Positions 1 through 8,254 are shown, numbered from the stretch's first letter. The stretch is 64,000 bases of DNA from Shimia sagamensis (GCF_900182745.1 NZ_FXTY01000003.1:480108-544107); one strand, 5' to 3'. A program made the numbers and translations. Notes: generated by a model not told the origin, from the letters alone.

Positions 1-1551
1 ATCGATGATGGCGGCGGCGCTGGCGTCCAGCGTGCCTTTGCCCGGTTCAAATGCAATTTTGGTCTCATCCTGAAGCGTCTGGATGTTGGCCATGCACTCT
101 TCGTTGGTGGGCAGGCCGGCCAGCGGGTCCAAAGCCTCAACATAGGTCACATTGATGGCGAAGTGATCGGTCTGGCTTAACTTTGCGGCTAAAAGCTGTG
201 CGATTCGGGCATTGGTCTCGGTGTTGCCGGTTTTGCCGGTGATAGACACAGACTCCGGCGTGACCAGCAGGGACCCGTTGTTGAGCATCGATAGCGCGTC
301 CAGTCCGGCCATCACGCGGAAGGGCCAGGTGGGGGGCAGGGTCTCGTCCAGTCGGGTCGCCATATGCACAGTTTCAGTGCCAAAGCGGGCGCGGGCGTAG
401 GCGTCGGTGGTGTCCCGTGCGATGTCGTTGGGTAGGCGGCCGCGCAGTTGCACCAGACCTTCGGGGCTGAGCGTTGCGGTGAATTCCTGCGCCACGGCGC
501 CGTCGTCGTCAGCCTCGGGCGTGGGGGTCAAAATTGCCAGCAGAGCAAAAGCTTCGGGCAGGGTGCCTTCAAGCTCGCCCACGACGCGATCAAACAGGGC
601 CTGGTCGGTGCCCATTTGTGCGGTCAGTGTGATGTCGGCGTCCGAGATGGTCAGGGTGCCGCCACCGAGTTCCGACAAGCCACGCATGGAGGCGGCAACA
701 GCGTCTGCCCAGCGGGTGGAGGGCACGCCAAGGCCAATCACACATTCGGTGTTGCCGGTTAGGCCAGCGGAGCGCGCGGCAGTCAAGATCCGGGCGCGGG
801 CTTTGTCGGTGTCGGCGGAACAAGCGTCAAAGCGGGCCCCATCCTCGTCCACCAGGAAACGCAGTGTAAACGGGGTGATCACCGGGCGCGGGGCGGAGAT
901 GTTCAGGTGGATTTCAAGCCCTGTTGGTGCGCGACGGGTCAGGTCGATCTCCAGTTCGGCGCGCTCTTCGGGGCTGTCGGCCATGGCGGTCACGTCAACA
1001 CGCCCGGCTTTTACCGAGATTTTGGACCGCGGCAGATCTTTCAGCGCGGCGATGGCAAAGCGGGTGGCCGAAGACCAGCCAGACGGCGCGGCGTAATCGG
1101 CGGTTTCCAAGAGGTCGGCAACTTCGCCATTGGCGGAGATGTTTTTGAGTTCGCGCAGCATGCGGTCGCGATCCGCGCTTCGTGGGATCAGGCCAATCAA
1201 TGAGATACCCGCGTCGTTGCGTAGGATCTCAACGGAGAACCGGGGCGGTGCGATGGCGGCAGTGGCAGGCACTTCCATATTATCGATCACGCGGGCGGCA
1301 TCGACAATGCGGCCCGCGGCAGAGATGGCTTTGAAGCGGTCCGCTTCTGAGGGCGCCACGCCCGCGAGGAAGATTTGCAACCCTTCGGCATGTACCTCGG
1401 CCCAGTCCATGCCGGACTTGGAGAGTTCATGCTCCACAGTGGTTCTGGAGGTGTCTTCGATCAGGTCGGCAGACAGGCTCGCGGCGACAAGGCTCAGAAG
1501 CCCCGCCGTGGCGAAGGTAACAAACAGGATGAGGAGGGAAGAAAGTCGCAT
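1..1551 (-). CDS. OmpA-family protein with BON-like repeats (C-terminus outside window)
   Basis: Reads leftward from an ATG at 1551 and runs off the left edge after 517 codons, so the C-terminus is missing. The N-terminus (MRLSSLLILFVTFATAG) is a hydrophobic export signal or membrane anchor. The middle holds several alternating repeats of BON-like appearance (for example EVPATAAIAPPRFSVEI and the later 'SVSITGKTGNTETN'). The last visible residues, AFEPGKGTLDASAAAIID, match the beginning of an OmpA C-terminal peptidoglycan-binding domain. This architecture is typical of large envelope OmpA-like proteins of Rhodobacteraceae, which are thought to tie the envelope to peptidoglycan. No further gene belonging to the same transcript is visible downstream. 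The family call is fairly safe; the specific role is unknown. Confidence 0.8.
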   Translation of the reverse strand, partial: MRLSSLLILFVTFATAGLLSLVAASLSADLIEDTSRTTVEHELSKSGMDWAEVHAEGLQIFLAGVAPSEADRFKAISAAGRIVDAARVIDNMEVPATAAIAPPRFSVEILRNDAGISLIGLIPRSADRDRMLRELKNISANGEVADLLETADYAAPSGWSSATRFAIAALKDLPRSKISVKAGRVDVTAMADSPEERAELEIDLTRRAPTGLEIHLNISAPRPVITPFTLRFLVDEDGARFDACSADTDKARARILTAARSAGLTGNTECVIGLGVPSTRWADAVAASMRGLSELGGGTLTISDADITLTAQMGTDQALFDRVVGELEGTLPEAFALLAILTPTPEADDDGAVAQEFTATLSPEGLVQLRGRLPNDIARDTTDAYARARFGTETVHMATRLDETLPPTWPFRVMAGLDALSMLNNGSLLVTPESVSITGKTGNTETNARIAQLLAAKLSQTDHFAINVTYVEALDPLAGLPTNEECMANIQTLQDETKIAFEPGKGTLDASAAAIID

Positions 1552-1612
1552 TTAGAAAGTGTGGTCCGTCCAGTTGTGCATGGTTGATACGGGGTTATGC
1601 GTCGGCTTGCAA

Positions 1613-2578
1613 TCACAGGAAAAATGCGACGGCGAAAAACAGCAAAGGGATAAGGCCGGTGTCACGGTTGGCGCGGAACAGGCGCAGGAGGACTGCATTG
1701 TCGTCCGTGTCCAGCTGGCGCAATTGCCACTGCATGTGCCAGCCCATGGCCAATGGCCCAAGCAGCGCCACGGCCATGGAAGCTGGACTGCGTTCTATGG
1801 TGACCATCAAAACGGCAAAGCCAAACAGCATAATGGTGAGGGTCAAAAAGCCTTGCAGCCATTTTGGGCTGTTTTTGCCAAACAGGCGGGCGGTGGATTT
1901 CACCCCAATCAATGCGTCGTCTTCGGTGTCTTGATGCGCGTAAATCGTGTCATAAAACAGTGTCCAGATGATGCCGGCGACATACAAGACTACGGCGGGC
2001 CAAGCTAAGCTTCCGGTGTGGGCGGTCCACGCCAAAAGCGCGCCCCAGTTGAAAGCAAGACCCAGGAAGACCTGTGGCCACCAGGTGAAACGTTTGGCAA
2101 AGGGATAGATCGCCACGGGGATCAGTGAGGCGATGCCCAGCAGGATGGCGTTTACGTTGAAGGTCAGCAGGATGGCGGCGGAGATCAGGGTCTGGAGGCC
2201 CATCCAGATAGCGGCCTGTTTGGTGGTGACCTGGCCTGACGGGATAGGGCGGGAGCGGGTGCGGGCGACTTTGGCGTCAATGTCGCGGTCGGTGATGTCG
2301 TTCCATGTACAGCCAGCGCCGCGCATCAGGAAAGCGCCCATAGCGCAACCAAAGGCAATCCAGAGGTCAAAAAGTGTGGCTTGGCCGTCGCTCAGAATGG
2401 CCAGCCCAAGGCTCATCCAGCAGGGCAGAAGCAGCAACCACGTGCCAATGGGACGGTCGGCGCGCGAGAGGCGAAGGTAGGGGCGGGACCAAGCTGGGGC
2501 CAGATGGTCGACCCAATTGCCTTTCACAGCGTCAGAAACTTGCCCCTTGGGGTCTTCCTTTGCGGGCGTGTCGGCCAT
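1613..2578 (-). CDS. ubiA: 4-hydroxybenzoate polyprenyltransferase UbiA
   Basis: Membrane prenyltransferase of ubiquinone biosynthesis that attaches the polyprenyl tail to 4-hydroxybenzoate. The 321-residue protein has about eight hydrophobic helices and both Asp-rich motifs of the UbiA superfamily: NDITDRDID at about residues 93-101 and DTIYAHQDTEDD in the second half, which bind the Mg-diphosphate. The open frame extends upstream to 3316, but that part is antisense to rsmE; MADTPAKED at 2578 is the sensible start because the family homology begins shortly after it (SRPYLRLSRADRPIGTWLL). Its start codon directly abuts the divergent rsmE start at 2579, so its promoter must lie inside rsmE or the two genes use slightly different starts. 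High confidence in the family. Confidence 0.93.
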   Translation of the reverse strand: MADTPAKEDPKGQVSDAVKGNWVDHLAPAWSRPYLRLSRADRPIGTWLLLLPCWMSLGLAILSDGQATLFDLWIAFGCAMGAFLMRGAGCTWNDITDRDIDAKVARTRSRPIPSGQVTTKQAAIWMGLQTLISAAILLTFNVNAILLGIASLIPVAIYPFAKRFTWWPQVFLGLAFNWGALLAWTAHTGSLAWPAVVLYVAGIIWTLFYDTIYAHQDTEDDALIGVKSTARLFGKNSPKWLQGFLTLTIMLFGFAVLMVTIERSPASMAVALLGPLAMGWHMQWQLRQLDTDDNAVLLRLFRANRDTGLIPLLFFAVAFFL

Positions 2579-3409
2579 ATGTCGGTTCCCATGAAACAGG
2601 CAAAAGTCAGACTGTATGTAGAGCAGGGCTTGGGGGAAGGGCAAACCATTCCTCTGACCAAAGAGCAGGCGCATTACCTTTTTGGCGTGATGCGCATGGC
2701 GGTGGGTGATCCGGTGCTGTTGTTTAACGGGCGGGACGGCGAGTGGCGCTGTGTTGTGACCGTGGCAAACAAGCGCAATGGCGAGCTGGTGTGTGAGGCA
2801 CAGACCAAGCCGTTGCAGATGCCGCCGGACCTGTGGCTGTGCTTTGCGCCGATCAAGAAGGCGCGCACAGATTTTATTGTTGAGAAAGCGGCAGAGATGG
2901 GCGCGGCGCGGATTGTGCCAGTGAACACCGATTTTACCAACAGCGAGCGTATCCGGCAGGATCGTCTGCAAGCCCATGCGGTGGAAGCGGCGGAGCAATG
3001 TGGCGGGACCTATGTGCCGGAGGTCAGCGATCTGGTGAAATTGGATCGGTTGCTGGCGGAGTGGCCCGAGGGGCGGCAGTTGATGTTCTGTGACGAGGCC
3101 GAAGTGGGCGAACAGCTTTGGCTGGAAGCGCTGCCCAGCGACCGAGCCGAGGGTGGACGCGAAGCGCCCGCCCGTAGGGGCGGATCGGGCGCTGATCGGA
3201 TCGCAAGCGATCCGATTCCGGGGAGAGACGGTCGGCCTTGGGCAATTTTGATTGGGCCGGAAGGTGGGTTTTCTGAGGCCGAGCGAGCCCGGTTGAAAGC
3301 CTTGCCGTTTGCACATGTGGTGAGTCTTGGGCCGCGGATTTTGAGGGCGGATACGGCGGCTGTGGCGGCGATGACCTTGTGGCAGCAGAGCCTTGGGGAT
3401 TGGCAGTGA
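2579..3409 (+). CDS. rsmE: 16S rRNA m3U1498 methyltransferase RsmE (with in-frame insert)
   Basis: SPOUT-class methyltransferase that methylates N3 of U1498 of 16S rRNA. The C-terminal knot motifs are clear: IGPEGGFSEAE and LGPRILRADTAAV. The N-terminal PUA-like domain begins KVRLYVEQG. Starts at 2579 (MSVPMKQAKV) and 2591 (MKQAKV) are both possible; neither has a strong ribosome-binding site. At 276 residues it is longer than usual RsmE proteins (about 240-250) because of an Arg/Gly/Pro-rich insert of roughly 33 residues (about 187-219) between the central beta-strand region and the IGPEGG motif. The insert is encoded by palindromic DNA with a relative in the next intergenic region. The gene overlaps the following GNAT gene by four bases (GTGA), so the two are translationally coupled. 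Confidence 0.92.
   Translation: MSVPMKQAKVRLYVEQGLGEGQTIPLTKEQAHYLFGVMRMAVGDPVLLFNGRDGEWRCVVTVANKRNGELVCEAQTKPLQMPPDLWLCFAPIKKARTDFIVEKAAEMGAARIVPVNTDFTNSERIRQDRLQAHAVEAAEQCGGTYVPEVSDLVKLDRLLAEWPEGRQLMFCDEAEVGEQLWLEALPSDRAEGGREAPARRGGSGADRIASDPIPGRDGRPWAILIGPEGGFSEAERARLKALPFAHVVSLGPRILRADTAAVAAMTLWQQSLGDWQ
3137..3235 (+). repeat. Palindromic element inserted in frame within rsmE
   Basis: This stretch encodes the extra segment of RsmE. It contains a hairpin around 3169-3183 (CGCCC..GGGCG) and a perfect 10-base-arm palindrome at 3195-3216 (ATCGGATCGC-aa-GCGATCCGAT). Its first 47 bases align without gaps to 4291-4337, about 32 identical by eye, including the 13-base core GAAGCGCCCGCCC (3161-3173 and 4315-4327). 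That suggests a dispersed palindromic repeat that landed in the coding frame, comparable in principle to the palindromic elements known inside Rickettsia genes. Confidence 0.6.
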
Positions 3410-4257
3410 GCTGGCGCGCGGTCACGGAGGCGGACCTTGGCTGGATTGAGCCGTTCCTGCGGGACCATGTGCAGAGCTCGATGTTTTTGCTGGGGAATCT
3501 GGAGCAGCATGGCTTGGGCAGTGATGCTCCTAGAGGTCTTAAGATTTGGGCCTTGGACAGTGGGCGGCAGGGCATTTTGGGTGTGACCAATGAAGGTATG
3601 GTTTTACCACAAGCGCCCATGATGACCGACGACGAGTTGTCTCAGTTGGGGCCAATTTTTGATGAGCGCAGTTTGATGGGCTGTTGTGGCGAGGCCGCTC
3701 AGGTCGCGCAGATATTGGCGATTCCTGAGGTGCGTGCACAGAAGCTGGTGTCTCATGACACACAGCCACATTTTGTCATGTCACTTGAGGATTTACGCCT
3801 GCCCGAGATTGGTGGATTGACTTTGGTTCCGTTGGAAGCTGCGCCTCGGGACCTCGCGACGTCTTGGCGCGAAGCGTATCTGACGGAAGTGCCCGGTCTA
3901 GCGGTGTCGGATCCGGTATTGACGGCTCAAAAGGACATTCACGGGTATCTGGAACGCAACAGCCACCGCGTTGTGATGCGGGATGGTCATCCGGTGGCGA
4001 TGACTGGGTTTAATGCGCAGACCTCGGATGTCGTGCAAATTGGCGGAGTGTTTACGCCGCCGGAATTGCGCGGGCAGGGTTTGGCGCGGGCTGCGGTGGC
4101 GCTTCATTTGGCCGAAGCGCGAGATGCAGGAAAGACCCATGCGACCCTGTTTGCGGCCAGTGAGGCTGCGGTTAGAGCTTATGAATCTATTGGATTTAAG
4201 CCATGCGGACGATTTGCCATGGCGTTTTTTGATATGAACGTTGAGGCCACGGCATGA
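3406..4257 (+). CDS. GNAT-family N-acetyltransferase (two GNAT-like halves)
   Basis: Protein of 283 residues if started at the GTG at 3406, which overlaps the rsmE stop as GTGA and fits coupled translation. The C-terminal part has the acetyl-CoA binding signature of the GNAT fold: VQIGGVFTPPELRGQGLARAAVALHL, with the R/Q-x-x-G-x-G/A loop 'RGQGLA', followed by the late helix 'AAVRAYESIGFKPCGRFAMAFF', which resembles the FR47 subgroup. The N-terminal half also resembles a degenerate GNAT domain (WIEPFLRDHVQSSMFLLGNLE). The substrate cannot be read from sequence. A longer start at 3379 would lie within rsmE and is less likely. Confidence 0.8.
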   Translation: MSWRAVTEADLGWIEPFLRDHVQSSMFLLGNLEQHGLGSDAPRGLKIWALDSGRQGILGVTNEGMVLPQAPMMTDDELSQLGPIFDERSLMGCCGEAAQVAQILAIPEVRAQKLVSHDTQPHFVMSLEDLRLPEIGGLTLVPLEAAPRDLATSWREAYLTEVPGLAVSDPVLTAQKDIHGYLERNSHRVVMRDGHPVAMTGFNAQTSDVVQIGGVFTPPELRGQGLARAAVALHLAEARDAGKTHATLFAASEAAVRAYESIGFKPCGRFAMAFFDMNVEATA

Positions 4258-4290
4258 ACATCGCAGCATTTTTGGCGAGGAACTAAGGGC

Positions 4291-4337
4291 GGCGACTGAC
4301 CGCGGGCGGAAAGGGAAGCGCCCGCCCAGGAGGGCGG
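4291..4337. repeat. Intergenic palindromic repeat related to the rsmE insert
   Basis: Lies between the GNAT gene and the next open frame. It aligns gap-free with 3137-3183 inside rsmE (about 32 of 47 bases identical by eye) and shares the core GAAGCGCCCGCCC. It forms a CGCCC-agga-GGGCG hairpin. The rest of the gap (4338-4411) holds only the ribosome-binding site of the next gene. Confidence 0.5.
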
Positions 4338-4428
4338 TCCCTATCGGGAGCTTTTCTATGAAAAGCCCCTTCCGGCAATGGGGCGCTGCCCGAACTGTCG
4401 TCCGGGCGAAACAGGAGAGGCAAGTGAC

Positions 4429-4938
4429 ATGACATTCATACGACCCGAGGCCCGCGCGGCGGTGGCGCAGTGGCGGGAAGCTTTGGTGGGCGGCGCGGTG
4501 CTGTTGCTTGGCCTATGGTGGGCCAGTGGCTTTGGCGTGATGAAATGGCTCGGGATCGGTTTGGTTGCTGTTGGCGCAGTGCTGATTGTCAGCGGTCTGC
4601 AACGTGGGCGGTTTCGGATTGGCAAAGGTGGTCCGGGCGTGGTTCAGGTGGACGAGGGCGAGGTGGCCTATTTTGGTCCGCTCAACGGCGGCAGCGTGGC
4701 CATTCGCAGCCTGAGCCGATTGGTGCTGGATGGGCGCAGCACGCCTTCGGTCTGGGCGCTGTATCAACCCGGACAGGCGCCGTTGCAGATTCCTGTAAAT
4801 GCGGAAGGCTCCGATGCGTTGTTTGATGCCTTTGCGTCGCTTGAGGGCATTCGCACGGAACACATGTTGGCTAAGCTGAAAGCCACACCGGATCAACCGG
4901 TCGTGATCTGGGCCAAATCAGACCCCCGGTTGCATTGA
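4429..4938 (+). CDS. Small membrane protein of unknown function
   Basis: The 169-residue protein starts at the ATG at 4429, preceded at good distance by AGGAGAGG (4412-4419); the open frame upstream of this codon is not convincing. Residues about 20-60 form two adjacent hydrophobic helices (ALVGGAVLLLGLWWASGFG and WLGIGLVAVGAVLIVSG). The rest is soluble and looks like a PH-like or beta-rich domain (VVQVDEGEVAYFGPLNGG, VWALYQPGQAPLQIPV), perhaps on the cytoplasmic face. It precedes gshA in the same direction with a 63-base gap. I do not recognise the family; proteins of this shape occur next to gshA in related genomes, to my recollection, but that is not demonstrated here. Confidence 0.7.
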   Translation: MTFIRPEARAAVAQWREALVGGAVLLLGLWWASGFGVMKWLGIGLVAVGAVLIVSGLQRGRFRIGKGGPGVVQVDEGEVAYFGPLNGGSVAIRSLSRLVLDGRSTPSVWALYQPGQAPLQIPVNAEGSDALFDAFASLEGIRTEHMLAKLKATPDQPVVIWAKSDPRLH

Positions 4939-5001
4939 CACTGCCCAAATTTACGATCACGACTACTGTCCCAAGCGAGTTTGCAGGAGCGGAGCAAGCC
5001 T

Positions 5002-6372
5002 ATGTCTATCCCACAGTCCGGCGGCGGGCCGATCGAACATCACGATCAGCTGGCTGAATATCTCAGCGATGGCTGCAAACCCAAAGAAGACTGGCGCATT
5101 GGCACCGAGCACGAGAAGTTTGGCTATTGCAAAGACACGCATAAGCCGCTGCCTTATGAGGGCGAACGCTCCATTCTGGCGGTGCTGGAAGGCCTGCGTG
5201 ACGGGCACGGTTGGGCCCCGGTGGAAGAAGGCGGCAAGCTGATTGGGCTGGAAAAAGACGGCGCCAATGTGAGCCTAGAGCCCGGTGGACAGTTGGAGCT
5301 GTCCGGTGCGCCGCTGGAGAGTATTCACCAGACCTGTGATGAGGTGAACCAACACCTGACCGATGTGAAAGACATCGCGGACAAGATAGGTGTGGGCTTC
5401 ATTGGGCTGGGTGCTGCGCCGATTTGGAACCACGAAGACATGCCCCTGATGCCCAAAGGCCGCTACAAGCTGATGGACAGCTATATGGGCAAGGTCGGCA
5501 CCATGGGCACAACCATGATGCGCCGTACCTGCACGGTGCAGGTGAACCTGGATTTTGCCAGTGAGCCGGACATGGTGCAGAAGCTGCGCGTGGCCTTGGC
5601 GTTGCAGCCGGTGGCCAATGCGCTGTTTGCCAATTCGCCGTTTCTGGATGGCAAACCCAATGGGGTGAAATCCACCCGTGGCCTGGTCTGGCGCAATCTC
5701 GATGACGCGCGCACCGGCATGTTGCCGTTTGTATTTGAGGAAGGTTTTGGCTTTGAGGCTTGGGTGCAATATGCGCTCGATGTGCCGATGTATTTTGTCT
5801 ATCGCGAGGGCACTTACGTCAACGCGCTGGGCATGTCGTTCCGCGACTTTCTCAAAGGTGAGCTGCCTGCGTTGCCCGGCGAGAAGCCAACGCTGAGCGA
5901 TTGGGCGGATCATCTGACCACGGCTTTCCCTGAGGCGCGGATCAAGAAGTACATGGAGATGCGCGGCGCCGATGGTGGCCCGTGGCGGCGACTCTGTGCG
6001 CTGCCCGCGTTCTGGGTGGGGCTGATGTATGATCAGTCCTCGCTGGATGCGGCCTGGGATTTGGCAAAAGGCTGGGATGCGGAAACCCGCGAAGCCTTGC
6101 GTGTGGCGGCCAGCGAAGACGGGCTTCAAGCGCAGGTTGGGACCATCAAGATGCACGATCTGGCGCGGGAAGTGTTGAAGATTTCCGAAGCGGGATTGGT
6201 GGCACGAGGCATGGCTGGAGCTGGCGGGTTGGTGCCTGATGAGACACATTTCCTGAACGCGCTGAAGGAAAGCGTGGAGAGTGGCAAAGTGCCAGCGGAT
6301 GAGTTGCTGGAGCGTTATCACGGTGATTGGAACGGGGATCTGAGCAAGATCTACGGCGAATACAGCTATTGA
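5002..6372 (+). CDS. gshA: Glutamate-cysteine ligase
   Basis: Catalyses the first step of glutathione synthesis, ATP-dependent joining of glutamate to cysteine, in the cytoplasm. The 456-residue protein belongs to the plant/alphaproteobacterial GshA class. Visible family features are WRIGTEHEKFGY near the N-terminus (the E-H-E catalytic region), SLEPGGQLELSGAPLESIHQT, the MRRTCTVQVNLDF strand and the PFVFEEGFGFEAWVQYALD segment. An upstream TTG at 4981 gives a longer frame, but the ATG at 5002 follows AGGAGCGGAGC at proper spacing and matches the usual MSIPQSGGGPI beginning. Downstream it converges on the minus-strand paralog array with 28 bases between, so no shared operon. Confidence 0.95.
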   Translation: MSIPQSGGGPIEHHDQLAEYLSDGCKPKEDWRIGTEHEKFGYCKDTHKPLPYEGERSILAVLEGLRDGHGWAPVEEGGKLIGLEKDGANVSLEPGGQLELSGAPLESIHQTCDEVNQHLTDVKDIADKIGVGFIGLGAAPIWNHEDMPLMPKGRYKLMDSYMGKVGTMGTTMMRRTCTVQVNLDFASEPDMVQKLRVALALQPVANALFANSPFLDGKPNGVKSTRGLVWRNLDDARTGMLPFVFEEGFGFEAWVQYALDVPMYFVYREGTYVNALGMSFRDFLKGELPALPGEKPTLSDWADHLTTAFPEARIKKYMEMRGADGGPWRRLCALPAFWVGLMYDQSSLDAAWDLAKGWDAETREALRVAASEDGLQAQVGTIKMHDLAREVLKISEAGLVARGMAGAGGLVPDETHFLNALKESVESGKVPADELLERYHGDWNGDLSKIYGEYSY

Positions 6373-6400
6373 TTTTGGCGAAGGGAGCGCCGCCGCTGGC

Positions 6401-6841
6401 TTAGAGCAGGTGGCGTTCCTGGTGACCAAAATCGGGAAAATACTTGAGGCACTCTTCTGGCAAGTTGAGTGTCGCGAGCATTTCTGGATACCCGGGAACA
6501 ACATGCAAGCGGATCGGGATGTTCTTTGCCGCGATGAGGCCCTCATACATGAGGATCGCCGGCTCAGACACTTTTGTGCTGCCAACAAGACAAATGTCGA
6601 TAGGGCTATCTAAGCTGCCGTGTGTTTCGTTTGAGCGCGTGGTGAATTTGTGCATCTCGTCATAGCCAATCTCAAACGATGTCACTCGAAAAAAGTCGCT
6701 GACCTCGGACATGCCGGGTTGGTAGTCGGGGCGCTGATAGCAGGCCTGTGTTTCGACAAACAGTTCCTGAGGTGTGACCCGTCCCGAATAGACAATGTGG
6801 ACGAGGTCGAGTTCAGGAATGATCGTTAGGCTGACAGGCAT
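6401..6841 (-). CDS. STAS/SpoIIAA-like small protein, array copy F
   Basis: Last member of the six-gene paralog array. The 146-residue protein starts at ATG 6841 behind AAGGAT with four bases spacing. The predicted element order (by reading) is strand, strand, helix, strand, helix, strand, helix, strand: LDLVHIVYSGRVT, PQELFVETQACY, MSEVSDFFRVT, FEIGYDEMHKFT, PIDICLVGS, then VVPGYPEMLATLNLPEE. This order resembles SpoIIAA-like/STAS domains (PF11964 type). The tail FPDFGHQERHLL is the shared C-terminal motif but lacks the Cys found in the other five copies. No catalytic motif, signal peptide or membrane segment is visible. It is most like copy E, including the sequence just upstream of the start. 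Function unknown. Confidence 0.75.
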   Translation of the reverse strand: MPVSLTIIPELDLVHIVYSGRVTPQELFVETQACYQRPDYQPGMSEVSDFFRVTSFEIGYDEMHKFTTRSNETHGSLDSPIDICLVGSTKVSEPAILMYEGLIAAKNIPIRLHVVPGYPEMLATLNLPEECLKYFPDFGHQERHLL

Positions 6842-6907
6842 CGCAATCCTTTTTGATTAGTTTGCGATGCATCTTTTTTAAGGGCAACCCTGTGTCGCAC
6901 TCTCCAG

Positions 6908-7162
6908 CTAGGTTTTTGCTGCCAGCGCTTCCACTGCAACGGCTGTGCGCCGGGTGTTGTCATAAATGCCGAGTGCCAAATAGAGCATGCCCCCCATGAT
7001 CAAGACGTAGATCCCGCCAAAAACCCAGATGGCAAGGCCCGCCAGAAGTCCGCCTTGTGCATTGAACATGGCACCAAAGCCGCTCAGCACGACGCCGATC
7101 ACCATGAGGATGATGATGACGGTGACAATTTTTTCCAAAGAGTTGATAAAGAAATCGCGCAT
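6908..7162 (-). CDS. Two-helix small membrane protein within the paralog array
   Basis: 84 residues starting at ATG 7162. Two long hydrophobic helices are evident: about residues 12-34 (IVTVIIILMVIGVVLSGFGAM) and 41-65 (LAGLAIWVFGGIYVLIMGGML), with a short cytoplasmic C-tail containing NTRR. It lies between copies E and F on the same strand (73-base and 66-base gaps), so it is probably co-transcribed with them and may be a membrane partner. I do not recognise a named family; general appearance is like small DUF4282-type proteins, but that is only an impression. The gene could also be an unrelated resident. Confidence 0.65.
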   Translation of the reverse strand: MRDFFINSLEKIVTVIIILMVIGVVLSGFGAMFNAQGGLLAGLAIWVFGGIYVLIMGGMLYLALGIYDNTRRTAVAVEALAAKT

Positions 7163-7235
7163 TAAACTGTTCCCTGTTTGATGAATGGGATCAGCATGGG
7201 CGGATCATTTGCATCTGGCAACAGGCAGGTCTCAT

Positions 7236-7676
7236 TTAAAGCAGATGGCTTTCCTGTCGACAGAAGTCAGGCAAGTGTTGGAGGCCATCTTCAGGTAAGT
7301 TCAGCATGGCCAGCACTTCGGGGTAGCCCTGCACAACGTTGACATAGAACGGGGCGTTGCTGGCGGCGGAGAGGTTTTCATACATGGCCATGGCAGCCGC
7401 GGTGGCCTGTGTTTCGCCTACGAGTACAATCTGAATCGGCTCGGTCACATCGCGGTAGGTTACCAGTGTTTTCTTGGCGTAGGTCATCATCTCGTCAAAG
7501 CCGATGTCCACTTCTGTCACCTGAGACAGGTCGTTCACGGCCGGCATGCCCACGACAAAGTTGGGGTTTTGATGGCGTTGGATTTGTTCGTCAAAAAGAT
7601 CCTGGATCGTCACGCATCCCAAATAGACGTTATGCACGATATTGAGTTCGGGGATGACTGAAACGCTGACCGGCAA
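7236..7676 (-). CDS. STAS/SpoIIAA-like small protein, array copy E (TTG start)
   Basis: Paralog of copy F. The open frame extends to 7784, but alignment with the family start MPVS places the true start at the TTG at 7676 (or the adjacent TTG at 7679), behind AAAAAGGAT. This gives exactly 146 residues, equal to copies A and F. Family landmarks: LNIVHNVYLGCVT, MPAVNDLSQVTEVDIGFDEM, PIQIVLVGET, VVQGYPEVLAMLNLPED and the tail LPDFCRQESHLL. The bases upstream of the start (CCTTTTTGGAAGTTTGCGGCGCAT on the plus strand in part) resemble those upstream of copy F, which points to a relatively recent duplication. No enzyme motif is visible. Confidence 0.75.
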   Translation of the reverse strand: MPVSVSVIPELNIVHNVYLGCVTIQDLFDEQIQRHQNPNFVVGMPAVNDLSQVTEVDIGFDEMMTYAKKTLVTYRDVTEPIQIVLVGETQATAAAMAMYENLSAASNAPFYVNVVQGYPEVLAMLNLPEDGLQHLPDFCRQESHLL

Positions 7677-7790
7677 CAAATAAATCCTTTTTGGAAGTTT
7701 GCGGCGCATTGGATACAATTTCAAGTATCGCTCATCACAAGATCGGGAGCGGTTAGCTGAAGTTGGGCGACTGGAAGTGTCCAAATGGCC

Positions 7791-8237
7791 TTAGGAGGAC
7801 AGGTGGGTGAGCAAATGGGCTTCGGTCTGACAGTCCTCAGGGAAGAGGCCGATGCTCTCAGAGGGAAGATCCAAGAGCGCCAAAACCTCAGGGTATCCAG
7901 CCACTTGCTGGAGCACGTACGGTACCGAGATTGCGCTGGCCAAACCGGAATAGAGGTCGATACCAGCTTGCATTTGGTGAGGCGTGCCAACCACCAGCAA
8001 GGGAGTTTCACGCATCACTTTTGTTTGTTGTTCTCTGGATCTTGTGATGAAATTGCGCATCTCGCCAAATCCGATGTCGTAGCCGGAGACACGTGAAACG
8101 TCGGCAACCTCAGCCATGTCAAAGTGGTAAAGCGGGTGGTCGTAGCTGTTGATCTGTGGGTCGTCGACCGTGATGTTCCCGGAATAGACGTAGTGCACGA
8201 GGCTGAGCGCGGGAATGACTTCAAATGTAACCGGCAT
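7791..8237 (-). CDS. STAS/SpoIIAA-like small protein, array copy D
   Basis: 148 residues from the ATG at 8237 (a TTG directly before it gives the longer frame; the ATG matches the MPV start of its relatives and has TAAGGAT eight bases upstream). Landmarks: LSLVHYVYSGNIT, MAEVADVSRVSGYDIGFGEM, PLLVVGTPHQM, QVAGYPEVLALLDLPSE and the tail FPEDCQTEAHLL followed by a short extension THLSS. It has a small deletion relative to the others in the first helix region. The gap to copy C holds an inverted repeat (GGCCAC/GTGGCC, 8255-8278). Function unknown; a regulatory or scaffolding role in the manner of STAS proteins is only an inference. Confidence 0.75.
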   Translation of the reverse strand: MPVTFEVIPALSLVHYVYSGNITVDDPQINSYDHPLYHFDMAEVADVSRVSGYDIGFGEMRNFITRSREQQTKVMRETPLLVVGTPHQMQAGIDLYSGLASAISVPYVLQQVAGYPEVLALLDLPSESIGLFPEDCQTEAHLLTHLSS

Positions 8238-8254
8238 CAAAAAATATCCTTAGG

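Noticed and set aside
1613..3316. 567-codon version of the ubiA frame
   Set aside because: The first 246 codons are antisense to rsmE; UbiA homology starts after the ATG at 2578.
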